DNA of 64,000 nt from Basidiobolus meristosporus CBS 931.73 (taxonomy: Eukaryota; Basidiobolomycota; Basidiobolomycetes; Basidiobolales; Basidiobolaceae): positions 50,986-114,985 of the forward strand of contig MCFE01000247.1 of assembly GCA_002104905.1 (NCBI GenBank), written 5' to 3'. The notes beneath the pieces are model-generated. The model searched no databases. It saw nothing but the letters and a program-made list of their open reading frames with translations, and had not been told where the DNA came from. Numbering within the stretch: the first letter of the stretch is position 1; each line of letters begins with the position of its first letter. Shown here one piece after another: positions 32,539-43,839 of the stretch. The translations under genes were made by a program, and so were the position numbers.

Positions 32539-33414
32539 ATGTCTTGGAATGAGCAACTCCTCCTCAACCAGTCGACGGCGTATGGTAATGAAGGACTGTG
32601 CGAGATACCCAGGTTTCCTAGAGACTTGCTGGATTTCCCTCAGCTTCCTTTGTTCCGTCAATCCGCGTCAGAGAAGAAGCATCCCTATCTGCTTCCTGGC
32701 TTAAACATAGACGACTCGCCAAACCTCGAATCATTGCCATCCATTTGGGGAAATCCGCATGTTCGACCCGCGATGATCTTTTCAGGCTCGCCATTTAACC
32801 ACAGTAGTGTCACTTCCATTACCACAGACCACCCCACCAAGCATCACGGCGGCTCTGTAACTTCAATCGACGAATTGTGTGTTACAAAAGACCCTGCTTT
32901 CCAAGTGGCATCCCCACTTTCCTCCAAGATAACCATAGAAATGCTACTCAACGATGATGACGGTGGCGAAACGGATCCGGCCACAAGCAAAAAAATCAGG
33001 CGTGCACTTGCCCCTACGATATCATTACCTGACGACATTTCTCCTGGTCTGGCTAGTGATAACTCCACCAATAACTCCGTCGCAAATTCGCCGATAGCTC
33101 CCAAATTTTCCCCAGCTCCCGAAGCTTGGGACAGATCGTCCAGGCCTACCAACTTAGATGATAGCCTGAGTAAGAGAACACCACAGCTAGAAAAGTCACA
33201 TGTATGCACAGTGACCGGATGCAACATGCGATTCAAGCGCTTAGAGCATCTCAAACGTCATCACCGAGTGCACACCATGGAGCGACCCTTTCCCTGCACG
33301 TTTCCCGGCTGTGGCAAGACTTTCTCCAGGCAAGACAACCTTAGGCAACATACGAGAACACACCAGCGCCATCACAGTCGAACCAAGAGACACACTCGAA
33401 ACAGAACACATTGA
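32539..33414 (+). CDS. C2H2 zinc-finger transcription factor (Msn2/4-like fingers)
   Basis: Single-exon, 291 aa from the ATG of [11 protein letters not shown]; an ATG at 32458 would add 27 mostly hydrophobic residues and was not preferred. The first ~230 residues are Ser/Pro/Asn-rich and look disordered, as in activation domains. At the C-terminus two tandem C2H2 fingers follow: [21 protein letters not shown] and [22 protein letters not shown], joined by a standard HTMERP linker. A basic tail ([15 protein letters not shown]) may act in nuclear import or DNA contact. [10 protein letters not shown] and [10 protein letters not shown] are the helix types of Msn2/Msn4-like stress regulators; actual targets cannot be inferred. 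Confidence 0.8.
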   Translation: MSWNEQLLLNQSTAYGNEGLCEIPRFPRDLLDFPQLPLFRQSASEKKHPYLLPGLNIDDSPNLESLPSIWGNPHVRPAMIFSGSPFNHSSVTSITTDHPTKHHGGSVTSIDELCVTKDPAFQVASPLSSKITIEMLLNDDDGGETDPATSKKIRRALAPTISLPDDISPGLASDNSTNNSVANSPIAPKFSPAPEAWDRSSRPTNLDDSLSKRTPQLEKSHVCTVTGCNMRFKRLEHLKRHHRVHTMERPFPCTFPGCGKTFSRQDNLRQHTRTHQRHHSRTKRHTRNRTH

Positions 33415-33834
33415 AGCGCCCACTGTTCCACAAGAGAATAGATAGCGCCCTCTTCAATTGATACCTCCTACAGGTTAGATACCAGAAAAGCCGGCTTTTC
33501 CAATTCGTTCTCAATTTAGGCTGATCCTTCGCTTCCCGGAGTGAAAATCACCAATAAAGACAAAGATTGATCTGATTTGGGACAAGGCGTATTCATTCCA
33601 GTATTTCCTCCTCCAGCAACCGAAATGTTCTGGATGAGGATGGAGGATGACGATATGGTCATGATCTTGGGCTGACGGATCAGGAAATCAAATATATCAC
33701 AAATGGTTGACTTTCCCATTTTATCTTTGCTGAAACTCAATTGGCTTAATCTGGAGTATGTATTTTGCGAGCTCACCAGCACTGCCCTTGGTTATCTTTA
33801 CTCTATTCCACCCAGCAGAGGAGTGTCTTCGAGA
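33415..33834. other. Intergenic, nothing recognised
   Basis: 420 bp between the zinc-finger gene and the second O-fucosyltransferase-like gene. The frame of the latter stays open back to 33703 but without features of a longer protein. Confidence 0.4.
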
Positions 33835-35208
33835 ATGTTTCGCCTTCATAAGAGATCACTGATTCTGTTTATTACCACTTTGGTTTTTGTGGTGATTCTG
33901 GTGAAATACCGTGGTGACGTTGACCTGAACACCGTCGACAATCTTGGTCTGGACTTTCCATATCCCCACTCGTTCCCGGAATCACCAAAAAACAAGCCTT
34001 CCGAGCTAGAGGGCGACGACAGTGAGGGGAAGAAGGAGGAAAAGCCTGAGAAATTCCTTGCGTACTTGCCTCACAGTGGCTTCCATAACCAGCGAATCGC
34101 ACTTGAAAACGCCATAATGCTCGCCATGTATCTTAATAGGACCCTGTTGGTCCCGCCGGTATATCTCGGTGACGCACAGGCATGGAAGCCCTTTGACGAT
34201 CTCCACGATATTTTAGAAAAGAGAACAAAGGCCGGGATGATATCGTGCGCCAGATACAGCGAGATGCCCATTCAAAAGCAGCCCAAGAGATGCGCAGCTT
34301 ATTTCGGATGGACCATGCTACCCTGGAGCTCTTTATACAGCCTAAACGCGCTACAGGGATTCATCAAGTTCATTGAGCGCGACGATATGAGCATATCTAG
34401 TTTACAGAAGTACGGCATCGATCCACAACAGGACATCTACTTTCTCAAGGATACTGCGCTTTACGACTATCGAATTTTCGACCATTTCCCAGAGGGGTAT
34501 GTTGTTGGAAAGTACCAGCGAAAAATCATGGTATCCGATCTTCAAAAGATTCCCGACAAACTACTTCACATAGGCTCGATCTTCGGTAACCTCCGTGTGA
34601 CCACTCTACAGCACAAGAGTGAATACAAACATATCCTTGACAGCCTACAGTTCACAAATCCTGGTCTGAAGAAAGTGTCGCAAGCCATTGTGGATCAACT
34701 TGGAGGCCGTGGGAAGTACCTTGGCATTCACCTTCGGGTTGGCGATGGCAACTTTAGCTACAAGGTGGAAGAGAACGCCCATGGTATCTTAGAATTGCTA
34801 ACACAGATGCTGGCCATGACTGGCCGTGGTGAGCTCGGAGGTCAGCTTCCAGACAGGTATCCGTCTCTTTCTCAGTGCTTAAACCAAAAGCCCATGATAT
34901 CCCCCATTGTGTACCTCGCCACTGATGCTCGTAATCCTCGGGAAAGGCTGGACTTTGCATCAATCTTCACTAGATTCCCATGCACTTTCGTTCTCAACGA
35001 TTTCGCTAATGCCCTTGCCGAGACCGATGAGGTGAACCCATGGGATGGCTCGTCTATTAGCAAATACCTCATCCCAATGGTAGATGCTGTTACTGCCGCC
35101 AACGGGGAGTTCTACGTCGGAACGAATCAATCCACATTTTCCATGTATGTCCGGCGAATGCACAACCATTATCTTGGTCGGCCAGATCCTCTGAATCTGA
35201 AGTACTAA
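33835..35208 (+). CDS. O-fucosyltransferase-like glycosyltransferase, type II membrane protein (paralog)
   Basis: Single-exon, 457 aa from the ATG of MFRLHKRSLILFITTLVFVV, which gives a basic cytoplasmic tip and one membrane anchor. An in-frame ATG at 33703 would put 44 unlikely residues ahead of the anchor. An acidic stem follows (ELEGDDSEGKKEE). The catalytic part shares FLAYLPHSGFHNQRIALENA, GIHLRVGDGNF, IVYLATDARNPRERLDF and FYVGTNQSTFSMYVRRMH with the gene at 23279-24595, showing they are paralogs. Probably a Golgi enzyme; acceptor unknown. Identity to the paralog is moderate, so the duplication is old. Confidence 0.75.
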   Translation: MFRLHKRSLILFITTLVFVVILVKYRGDVDLNTVDNLGLDFPYPHSFPESPKNKPSELEGDDSEGKKEEKPEKFLAYLPHSGFHNQRIALENAIMLAMYLNRTLLVPPVYLGDAQAWKPFDDLHDILEKRTKAGMISCARYSEMPIQKQPKRCAAYFGWTMLPWSSLYSLNALQGFIKFIERDDMSISSLQKYGIDPQQDIYFLKDTALYDYRIFDHFPEGYVVGKYQRKIMVSDLQKIPDKLLHIGSIFGNLRVTTLQHKSEYKHILDSLQFTNPGLKKVSQAIVDQLGGRGKYLGIHLRVGDGNFSYKVEENAHGILELLTQMLAMTGRGELGGQLPDRYPSLSQCLNQKPMISPIVYLATDARNPRERLDFASIFTRFPCTFVLNDFANALAETDEVNPWDGSSISKYLIPMVDAVTAANGEFYVGTNQSTFSMYVRRMHNHYLGRPDPLNLKY

Positions 35209-35371
35209 GGCCATCCCATTTTTGTACACAACATTCATAATTGTAAAATTCCCCCTCAATCAGCCTAATAAACAACCAGTGAAACGATCTCGATTTCCTT
35301 GATTGGGATTAAAATCGCTGTCCCGTCTCGAAAATTTCTCTTGTGCCAGTAGAGCAAACCCATCAAGCGAG

Positions 35372-36169
35372 ATGTTTGTCAATGTGTGGTTAAGAAATCG
35401 GCCTTTCTCCAGAGCTTCCTCACGCCTCGTTAGCAATGCCCTCCAATGCGCCCGCAGATCCGAGTCCACACTTCCACCTAATTGGACTCGGAACTTTATG
35501 AAGAGCATGATTCCCTACAGTAAGTCCAGCCATCCATCGTCGCCCAAGGCTCAAACCTAACCGAGCGCATCTGTAATAGAAACCTTCGACACGAGCTTCA
35601 ATCGGAGTAGTGGCCCAGGCGGTCAGAATGTCAACAAAGGTATGGGCTTCGAAACACCTTTCCCAGCTTTTCCCAAGGCCAACTTAGTAAGCGGCACTCT
35701 TTTCTAGTGGCAACCAAGGTGGAGATGAGATTCGTCTTGGACACTGCCGATTGGCTTCCAGAATATGTAAGGGGGAAATTGAACGAGCAGGTGAGCGCAC
35801 TGGTTGAGCTTTATTTCAACAGACTGAATGTTTAACGCGTACAACTTGTCAGAACAGAAATAGGATCAACAAAAAGGGGGAGTTCGTTATAACCTCCGAT
35901 AGAACCAGGTCCCAGGTGAAAAACGCCGACGATTGCGTTGACAAGCTCTATCAGATAATCCTCAAAGCGGGCGAGGTCCCCAAGGAGCCGGATCAAGCAA
36001 CCGTCGAGCGTGTAAAGAAATTGTGAGTGTGTTCTTAAGGAGAGTGCCGGCTGTGCTTAGAGTTACTAACCAGCTTCCTAGGCAAAAAATCGAGCAAGAA
36101 AAGAAAAAGGAAAGCAAGCAGTTTCTGGCCAAAAAGAAGAGTAGCAGAAGGTTCAAGGGCGATTTCTAG
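35372..36169 (+). CDS. Peptidyl-tRNA hydrolase ICT1/mL62 (mitochondrial ribosome rescue)
   Basis: Five exons: 35372-35519, 35580-35639, 35708-35790, 35853-36022 and 36082-36169; 182 aa. The N-terminus is Arg/Ser-rich and lacks acidic residues (MFVNVWLRNRPFSRASSRLV), a mitochondrial presequence. The catalytic class I release-factor domain has FNRSSGPGGQNVNK with the GGQ motif, then KVEMRFVL and RINKKGEFVITSDRTRSQ. The C-terminal tail is strongly basic (KKKESKQFLAKKKSSRRFKG), like the tail that enters the empty mRNA channel. ICT1/Pth4-type proteins hydrolyse peptidyl-tRNA on stalled mitoribosomes, and ICT1 is also an integral large-subunit protein in humans. Confidence 0.85.
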
Positions 36170-36679
36170 AAATTCATATGATTCAATGCATGTACACTAC
36201 TATACATATTATTCATCCAAACATTCATTCTGTTTCATGCTCGATCCCAACAAAACAATAAAGGAGCAGTCAGTGTAGGCTTAGCTGGATGTTGGAATAA
36301 TATTTGGTTATTGAGCCAATGAGCGGGTGTTGATCAGCCATTCCATACCAATCACACCATATTTACAGTCAGAACGAGCACTGGATGTGTGTGACTATTT
36401 TGATTTTGCCTGAAGGATAAACACAAGTGATCTTGCGAAAAACATTTTTGCTGGATTCTGCTCTCTCCTTACCGCCCCGTTTCCGCAACATCCTCGCTTG
36501 ATAGAATCTACACCGGGTACGTGGATTGCTGGGCTATTTCATCCGAGCTGTCTTGCTGTTTCCACTTTCCTATATAGTCGTCGATTATTGATTTTTCTTC
36601 TCCTCGAGCAGAGGTCTTGATAGGATACTCAATCTGACTACGTATTCACCATTGGTTTATTGTACTGCAATCGTCTATC
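36170..36679. other. Intergenic, nothing recognised
   Basis: 510 bp with an AATAAA (about 36258) following the ICT1-like gene and the 5' flank of the Myb-JAMM gene. Confidence 0.4.
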
Positions 36680-39206
36680 ATGGCACCCGCTGCTAAATCC
36701 TCCCCCACAGCCAAGGCTGATGGCCCACCTCCCAAAAAATCCAGAAGACAGTCGAACACGAAGCCGAAGAATCCCAAGTCAGCCGCCGACAAAGTTCTGA
36801 CAAAGCAGGAGGAGGAGGCTATGAGCGATGCGTACATCGCGAAGCTTATGCAACAGGAGAACGCTTGTTTAATGAATTATTACGATGAATATAGCAACCA
36901 GGCCTACTTCAATGAGCCAGCGGCAGCAGACGATTCTTTCGAAGACGATGATGATTATTACACCCCCAATAGAGAGAATAAGACAAGAAAACGAGGTATA
37001 TACCGGTTTTATTGCCCCGTCCGTTCACTTACATCCCAACCATTCAACCACGTGGGTCTAAGATTCTAACCAACTATCCTGTATGCTCCATCCAGCTGCG
37101 CCACGATCGCAAAAGAAGAAAGAGAAGACCGAGGATGACACATCGAAATCCGACACATCTAAGGATGATATCAATGGTGAGGCCAAAGAAGAGTCCGCAC
37201 CTCCTCCAAAGTCAAAGAAGAAGACCGAAAAGCTACCTGATGGGTTTAACACCGGCCCGTACACAGACGAGGAGGAGAAGCTCTTTTTGTCCGGCCTTGA
37301 GCTCCATGGTCGCGAATGGAAAAAGGTTAGGGTCACATTCACTTGACAATCATGATCCACAGTTGTCGTATTCACCTCCATTCAACCAGCTTGTTGAACA
37401 CATGGGAACTCGAAATGCCGAATCCATCAGAAGCCATGCACAGAAGCACTTCATCAAGTTGTATAGAGATGGCCTCGCACTTCCTCTTAAAGTACGGATC
37501 CTCGCACTATTACTGACCTTGTAGCTAGCCCTGACCCTATACTTCACAGGTTCAGGAATCTGGGAACGGATACACATTGTCCGGGAAAGAGCTCGACCCC
37601 AACTCTGCAGCAGCCAGACCTTACTTGTCTAGATTACCCGACAATGCAGCTGTCAAGGCGAACCAGACTCCTAACCCTGAGAAATCTGAAGCCGACGGAG
37701 TCCCAGGCTCCAATGAATCACCTATCAAATCTCCGGAGAAGAAGAAGCCCAGGATAGAAAAGAAAAGGTTCGTGGTTGCACGTAATAGGGGCAGGAGAGC
37801 TCTTAACTGACGTGATTGATCAGCATTGTCAAGAAACCTCGTGAGCCTCCTAAAGATCTCGACAATATACCGCTTGAAGAAAGAGAGGCGTACACCAACA
37901 GTGGACGGACCAACTATTCGAAGCATAAGCTTCGCAGAACAAGGCCCTCCCTGAATTTCTCGCAAATCACCGGGGACGCGTAAGTGACTACTCACAGCTC
38001 ATTTCTCCACGACTGTATCGTAACTGTTTACAGAGACCCGCTCACCATGCTGAAATGTGAGCATTTCTGCGGCCAACCAGGATCCGGGACGAGAGGAGCA
38101 CAACCCTTTTCCATCAACGTCGACTCGAATGTGCTGGTCGGAATGGATTTCCATGCTCACCTGATGACTACGGAGATCATTGGATTTCTAGCGGGGCAGT
38201 GGGATCGCGAGAAGAAACTGCTTGCGGTGAACGCGGTGTTTCCATGTCGCTCTCTCCAGACCGGACAGAATCATGTGAACGTTGAGATGGACCCTACGTC
38301 GGAATGCGAGGTTCGCCAGGCGATCAAAGACCGGGATATGCAAGTCGTTGGGTGGTACCACTCGCATCCAACTTTTGCCCCTGACCCCTCACTGGTGGAT
38401 ATGGAAAATCAGCGAAACTACCAGCATCTCTTCCGACACGAGGGCTCAGATGATGAACCCTTTGTAGGGGCCATCGTTGGTAAATAACGCAAGATATCTC
38501 GCCAGTGTAACATTATCATGAGACACTAAAATACCATGTATATCCTAGGCCCGTATGACCCAAGGCTTCCCGGATACTCCTCGGTCATCAATTGGTTCTA
38601 CTCCAGCACCTATGCTGACGAGCGAGGCCATCCGAAAAGACTGATTTTCGACTTGGTGGAGAACTCGGAGCTCCCCTCGGCTCAAGCCGATGAATGGGTA
38701 ACACAATCAACCCAATTCCTGATTTGTGGCAGCACCAATTTACTAATCTACACGAACCAAACCACCCCCAGCTCAAACTCACAAACGAATACCAGGAATC
38801 TCCGGAAAAGGTCTGTTTATCAGATTCCTGGCGACCTGGCCATCCCGAAACGAAGCTAGACAAGATGTTGGGCTCATTGGCTGGCCGGATGCCTTGGCTT
38901 CGCATCGAATCAGGCACAGACTCAGCCACCGAGACCAGCGCAGAAAACCCGGTGGATCCAGCAGGAAACTTACCAGATCAAAGCAATGGCACTGCGAGTG
39001 AATCTTTGATTGCCAATGAGGACACCGCTCCAGCTGCAGAGACCGACGGTGTATCACCACCTGACGATAACCAAGAGCAGAGTGAGCCAGCGGCAGAAAT
39101 TCCCGAGAATAGCCCACTCGAGGCTCAGTATCCAGCGATTGATCTCGAGAAACAGCAGAACGACTATTTCTTGGGTAAAATCAAAGATCTGCTGCAAGCC
39201 TGGTAA
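36680..39206 (+). CDS. Myb (SANT)-JAMM metalloprotease, MYSM1-like histone H2A deubiquitinase
   Basis: Eight exons: 36680-36995, 37096-37325, 37390-37491, 37550-37767, 37824-37979, 38034-38479, 38549-38697 and 38772-39206; 683 aa. A basic/acidic N-terminus precedes a Myb-like domain (GPYTDEEEKLFLSGLELHG, REWKK joined to LVEHMGTRN, then IRSHAQKHF). A charged linker follows, then an MPN domain with a complete JAMM zinc site: the glutamate in TTEIIGFLAG and HSHPTFAPDPSLVD (H-x-H...S..D). An acidic Ser/Glu-rich tail ends KIKDLLQAW. Human MYSM1 has SANT, SWIRM and MPN domains and removes ubiquitin from H2A; I see no SWIRM here. Two acceptors were moved downstream (37390, 38772): the first joins the Myb domain without an insert, and the second leaves an ACTAAT branch-point-like motif inside the intron. 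Confidence 0.8.
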
Positions 39207-40048
39207 CCCCGGCGTTTAGTTAGTGCGACACCACCAAGCTCACTCTACCTATTATAATTAGAGGAGGTTTTTGTAATATATTTCAGATTGCCAGCGTCTG
39301 GATAATATCCACATTCATCGATCGAGGCAAATACGAGGCAAACCTCACCACACGCAATTTATTAAAGAGGACACAGTGCTATGCTTCCCCATGGGATGTT
39401 TTTCTGGCCATGTTGGGCTTGTGGTTTCTTTATCCAGAAGCATGCCCCCAATCGGTCTGGGTGGGATATGGTGTTCAAGCCATGGCAACCGCAACCGCAT
39501 GCCCAGATAATGCATGATCAATCAGGAGATATTGGCGGTTGCGAGCGGTCTGCTGTAATAAGACCAAATGTCGGCGTATGACTTCCCGGTCAATATCACT
39601 TTGTATATAAACAACCCTCTCGGTTCCTAATTTGGCAGCATGCGATGACCTTGAGATGGTCAGAGGAATTAGGTTTTATTGTGCAGTGGGCGGCCGAGCC
39701 AATCGCAGCCAAGTCCCCCTCTAGCGCTAAATCACTGTCTCCATATGGAGCCAATGATACAATCTCTTGGGGCACGTGTTTTCGAGAAACTAGGGAATAG
39801 TATCACTTGATACGTTTGAGAATTTGTAAAATTGCCTGATCCAATGGGCGGCCATGGCGAATTCACGTTCAGTTAGATAGCAGCATTCGCAATGCGGTAA
39901 GGATTACCGTAGCACGATCTTAAAGGAGGATAAAGTGATAGAACTTCCTAAAACATACGCGACCTGAGTAATTGGCCCATCATGGTGAGGGTTCGAGTGG
40001 GTTTAAAAGGAGGCTGCCCGGGACTGAGCCGACCATTTCATCTCGAGT
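39207..40048. other. Intergenic, about 0.84 kb, probable promoter of the phosphatase gene
   Basis: No gene seen. A TATA-like tttaaaagg lies at about 40001-40009, roughly 45 bp upstream of the phosphatase start. Confidence 0.4.
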
Positions 40049-41961
40049 ATGCATATTTGGCCCTCACTTCTGACTGCTTTCGTTGTCACAACGAGTTATG
40101 TGGACGCGTTTGGTAAAAAGTGTGGTGGCGATGTTAAAATGAATCTGAACCCTCCGGACTTTCACATCAACAGGTGGAAGAAAAAGACCGAAGTCCCGGA
40201 GAACTTGAAGGTGGCGTTCCTCGGAGATCAAGGTCTGGGGAGAAAGGCCACGCACGTCCTAAAGATGATCAAGAAATGGGGCGCCAAAGGAGCCGTGCAT
40301 CTGGGCGACTTCGACTATAAAGACAAGCCACTCAAATGGACTCAGCAGCTGGACGACGTCTTGGGTCCAGACTTCCCATACTTCGCGGTGGTTGGAAACC
40401 ATGATATATTGCGCTGGTCTGATCAGTGGGGCTATGGCCATTACCTGATGGACAGGCTTCACCGCACCAAGGCCATGAAGCATTGTCGTGGCGAATTGGG
40501 TGTCAACATGGAGTGTTACTGGAATGGATTGGTAGGTGATCTACAGTTGCTTGATTGGGTGGTTTCCCGCAATCTAATCCTCTGACTAGCATATCATTCT
40601 CTCTGGTGTGGGAACCATGGGCACTGGTCATGTCGATTACACCGAAGACGCATTTCTATCTAGTCCGGCGGTCTGGCGACTCTGTGCCTGGCACAAAAAC
40701 CAACGCCTTCTTCAAACTGGTAGGCACCATTTAGAACAATCACGCCATCTCTGTCGGTATTAACGTGGAACCCAGGGGCGAAGCAGGATGAAACCGGATA
40801 CGCGATCTATGAGATGTGTAGAAAGTACGGAGCCATGGTGTTAACAGGTAGGCGGAGGTTGAATCCATCTCCACAGCACGGGTGTCTAATCCACTTCGTA
40901 GGCCACGTTCACAGCTATTCCAGAACCCATCTGATGAGCGACTTTTCCAAGCAAACGATTTCGGATAAAAACAATACGCTGCACCTACGACCTGGACACT
41001 CCTTCGTCACCGTGTCTGGGATGGGAGGAAAATCCATCGACAGCTGGATAAACAGTGCCGAGAAAAATGAATGGTGGGCCGCCGCTGCCAGCAAATCGGT
41101 GAGTTCTCAATGGCCAGTGCGGTGTTTCATGCAGCCATCCTTACTAAGCCAATCTTTTCACAGAACGGAGCCAATTACGGGGCACTTCTATGCACCTTCC
41201 ATATCAACGGAATGCCTAACCATGCCCATTGTGAATTCCGCGATATCGATGATAAAGTTTGGGACAGCTTTGATATCATCTCCGACGTCCAGAGCAAAGA
41301 GTCTCCGGACAGCCTGTTGCTTTCGCAAGAGCAAAACAAGGATGAGCTCAATTTCGACACTCTTAGCTGTCAGAAGGAGGAGTTTCTGGAATTTGCACTG
41401 GAAAATGCTGAGGACATCATCTCCGAACATTTGACCAGTGGCGATCAAGTATGTGGAAGCCGACACCTAAACCTTGCGGTGAACCACAACCAAATCAACA
41501 ATCAGATTTTGCAAGGCCTTCGATTTGATCAGGTTGGTCTCTCAAAGGAGGATAAGATCGTCAAAGCGTACCTTCAGGTGCTTGCAAGCGATAAAAACGC
41601 CGACAGCGAACGAGTGATAACCATTGATATTCGTGGGGAGAAAACCCCGAACTCCAGTTCATTTGCATGTGGCTCCTCCGACAAGACAGCCAGCTCTCGC
41701 ACACTCACCCAATCAACAGTCCAATGGGTGAATGAAGACGAGGATACATTTGAGAACGGGGAGGTGTGGATTTCCCCAGATATCAAGGATGTCATTGAGG
41801 AGATTGTGAGCCAACCCGATTGGATGCCAAACAATGCGCTTACGCTCTTTTTGAATGGAACCATCTTGAATGCCGTGGAGGACAGTTTGTATGGCTTCGG
41901 CTGGGCTAAATCCGGCTGCTTCTCACCAACACTCGTCGTAGAAAGGGAGCTCAATTGCTAG
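40049..41961 (+). CDS. Secreted calcineurin-like metallophosphatase (acid-phosphatase type)
   Basis: Five exons: 40049-40531, 40590-40719, 40776-40847, 40902-41098 and 41164-41961; 559 aa. A signal peptide (MHIWPSLLTAFVVTTSYVDA) is followed by the metal-binding motifs of the metallophosphoesterase fold in order: FLGDQGLG, HLGDFDYKD (GDxxY-type), VVGNHD and GHVHSYSRTH. After the catalytic domain comes a non-catalytic C-terminal part of about 250 residues (GFGWAKSGCFSPT near the end) that I do not recognise. Likely secreted or wall-bound and hydrolysing phosphoesters; the first motif lacks the usual D-x-H (reads GDQG), so metal coordination may follow a tartrate-resistant/purple acid phosphatase-like variant. 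Its proximity to a phosphate transporter (45-47 kb) is suggestive only. Confidence 0.75.
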
Positions 41962-43507
41962 AATTAAGATATCTTAGTAGAATAACCTGCATATGTTCCA
42001 TAGTCAATTGTATCATATATAGTAATAACTGCATCATTCATTCCAATAAATTCAGTAACTCATCAGTCCCAAAGTTCAGTAGGAGCCCATGATTCTTGAT
42101 TGTGTTACGAAGAATCTAGTGATCGATTGCAATATTACACTTGGATAATTTGTTCAACATTTACCAAGTCTTCAGGATTGTGAGTACCCTGAGAAGATTG
42201 AAAACCCTGAAGGGTCCAAAAGGTATCAAACCCCTCGGACATACCTTCCATGACCACTCACCAAGTATTCCTATCTACTTTTGCAAAGCAGCACCAAAAG
42301 CATCGGCTTTATAATACCACTATAACACACAAGTATATCACACATCTTTGTGTCTTTCAAGCTCTTGCAGCTAAATAGCATGGCACTTGAATTGTTTAAA
42401 CACCATATACTCATATAACATACGCAGCTAGAATCTCAAATGTTCACTTGGGATTTAACACATGAGACGTTTGTTAATACATTGAATTATCAAAGCCCTT
42501 TGACTTGCCCAAATGATGAAACAATGCACTCAGTGGCATTACTGCCTTCCAACAGGCCTTAGAAGCCTAGTTTGCAAATCTAATACCAAAGTTATACATA
42601 CCTTATTTTGACACTCAAGGTCATTACGTAAAACTGTTGAAAGTGGCAGCAGGGACCTGACAGTGGCTGGGACTATTTAGAAGGAAGGACAGCTTTCACT
42701 TAATGATTAATTGAGCTGAGCTACAGTATCTATGCAATTGTATGAAGATTACAAAGAATATGACAATTACTTTGAGAAAACTCTCCAGAGTGTGCTTGTA
42801 ATGGTTTGACCCTAGGAGGGTTGTTTGGATTAACCTCACACAATATTTATTAACTCTCAGAGATAGTGCAAGCACTCCCTTTGGAAATTTCATACTTGTA
42901 ATTTATCTGATAATTAGCCAGTATTCTGCTGGTACACTCATGATATTTTGCTGGCATTCAGCTGGTGTTTTGCCTTCAAATTCTGAGCTGTACTGATGGA
43001 TGCAACAAGTAGCTGATTACCAAATCTGGTATAAATGCCAGCTAGCTTAGTCTCCTTTAACAAAATATGTCTGCTTGTCTGCCAAATAGCTAGTACTTGA
43101 GATACTGAGAGTTGTAAGCTTAGGGAAACTTGAGACTCAGCCAATATCACACTGGTACTCTGTTAGCCTTTAGTTAATTTATCTCTTAGTCATTGTTTAT
43201 TACCCAAAGAGTTAAAATCTGATAGTATTGATCCCATAATTATCAAAGTATGTCTCTTGGCTAGCTTACTACCTATACCACTTCAAAGCTTCCCTCTGTG
43301 TCATTACCATTGTTTCTAGATTAATTCTGATGATTAAGTTTACTAGACCTTCCACTCCTTATTCCACTGCTTTCTATTATCAGTTAGCAGTTAGCTGTCA
43401 CTGGAATGAATCAAAGGCACATTGCTATTCTTGATACAAAAAACTCAAGGCTACTATGTTTCTAGATGAGAGTGCAATTTTATATTACAACTGACCTCTG
43501 TCCTGGT
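41962..43507. other. AT-rich gene-poor stretch
   Basis: About 1.5 kb with only short scattered open frames and no recognisable domain. Composition drops to that of the transposon-rich regions. It borders a solo Copia LTR. Confidence 0.45.
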
Positions 43508-43839
43508 TGTTGTAAAAACTCATAATTCTACCTAAATATTCACCTAACTTAGTCACTTAGATCATTACCTTCAAATCCTAGAGAATACTGACCAAAATCC
43601 TTATTGGGATTTACTTAGAATATTTACCCAGAACATGAAAATTCTCAAAGTTGTCCAAACAGCGCTAAACTTGGCACACATGTTCTCGGGACCTTCTTAA
43701 ACCTATTTTACATGTTACTTATGCCAAGATCATGTAAAAGTATAAATACTACTTTTACATTCAATAAATCATTAAGTGAAAACCACATAATCTACTTGTT
43801 GTCCCAATCATTTCCAATATCTCCAAGACCCTTACAACA
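43508..43839 (+). repeat. Solo LTR of the Copia family
   Basis: 332 bp from TGTTGT (43508) to ACAACA (43839), with a TATA-like tataaatac and a following AATAAA. Flanked by ctggt on the left and ctagt on the right, a 5-bp target-site duplication with one mismatch. No internal sequence is attached, so it probably arose by LTR-LTR recombination. Confidence 0.85.

Noticed and set aside
37326-37362. A 37-nt ultra-short intron in the Myb-JAMM gene
   Set aside because: An acceptor 27 nt further downstream (37389) keeps the frame and removes an insert of nine residues from inside the Myb domain, so the intron is more likely 64 nt.
38698-38732. A 35-nt ultra-short intron in the same gene
   Set aside because: The next in-frame acceptor (38771) leaves a good ACTAAT branch-point-like motif inside the intron, giving a normal length of 74 nt.
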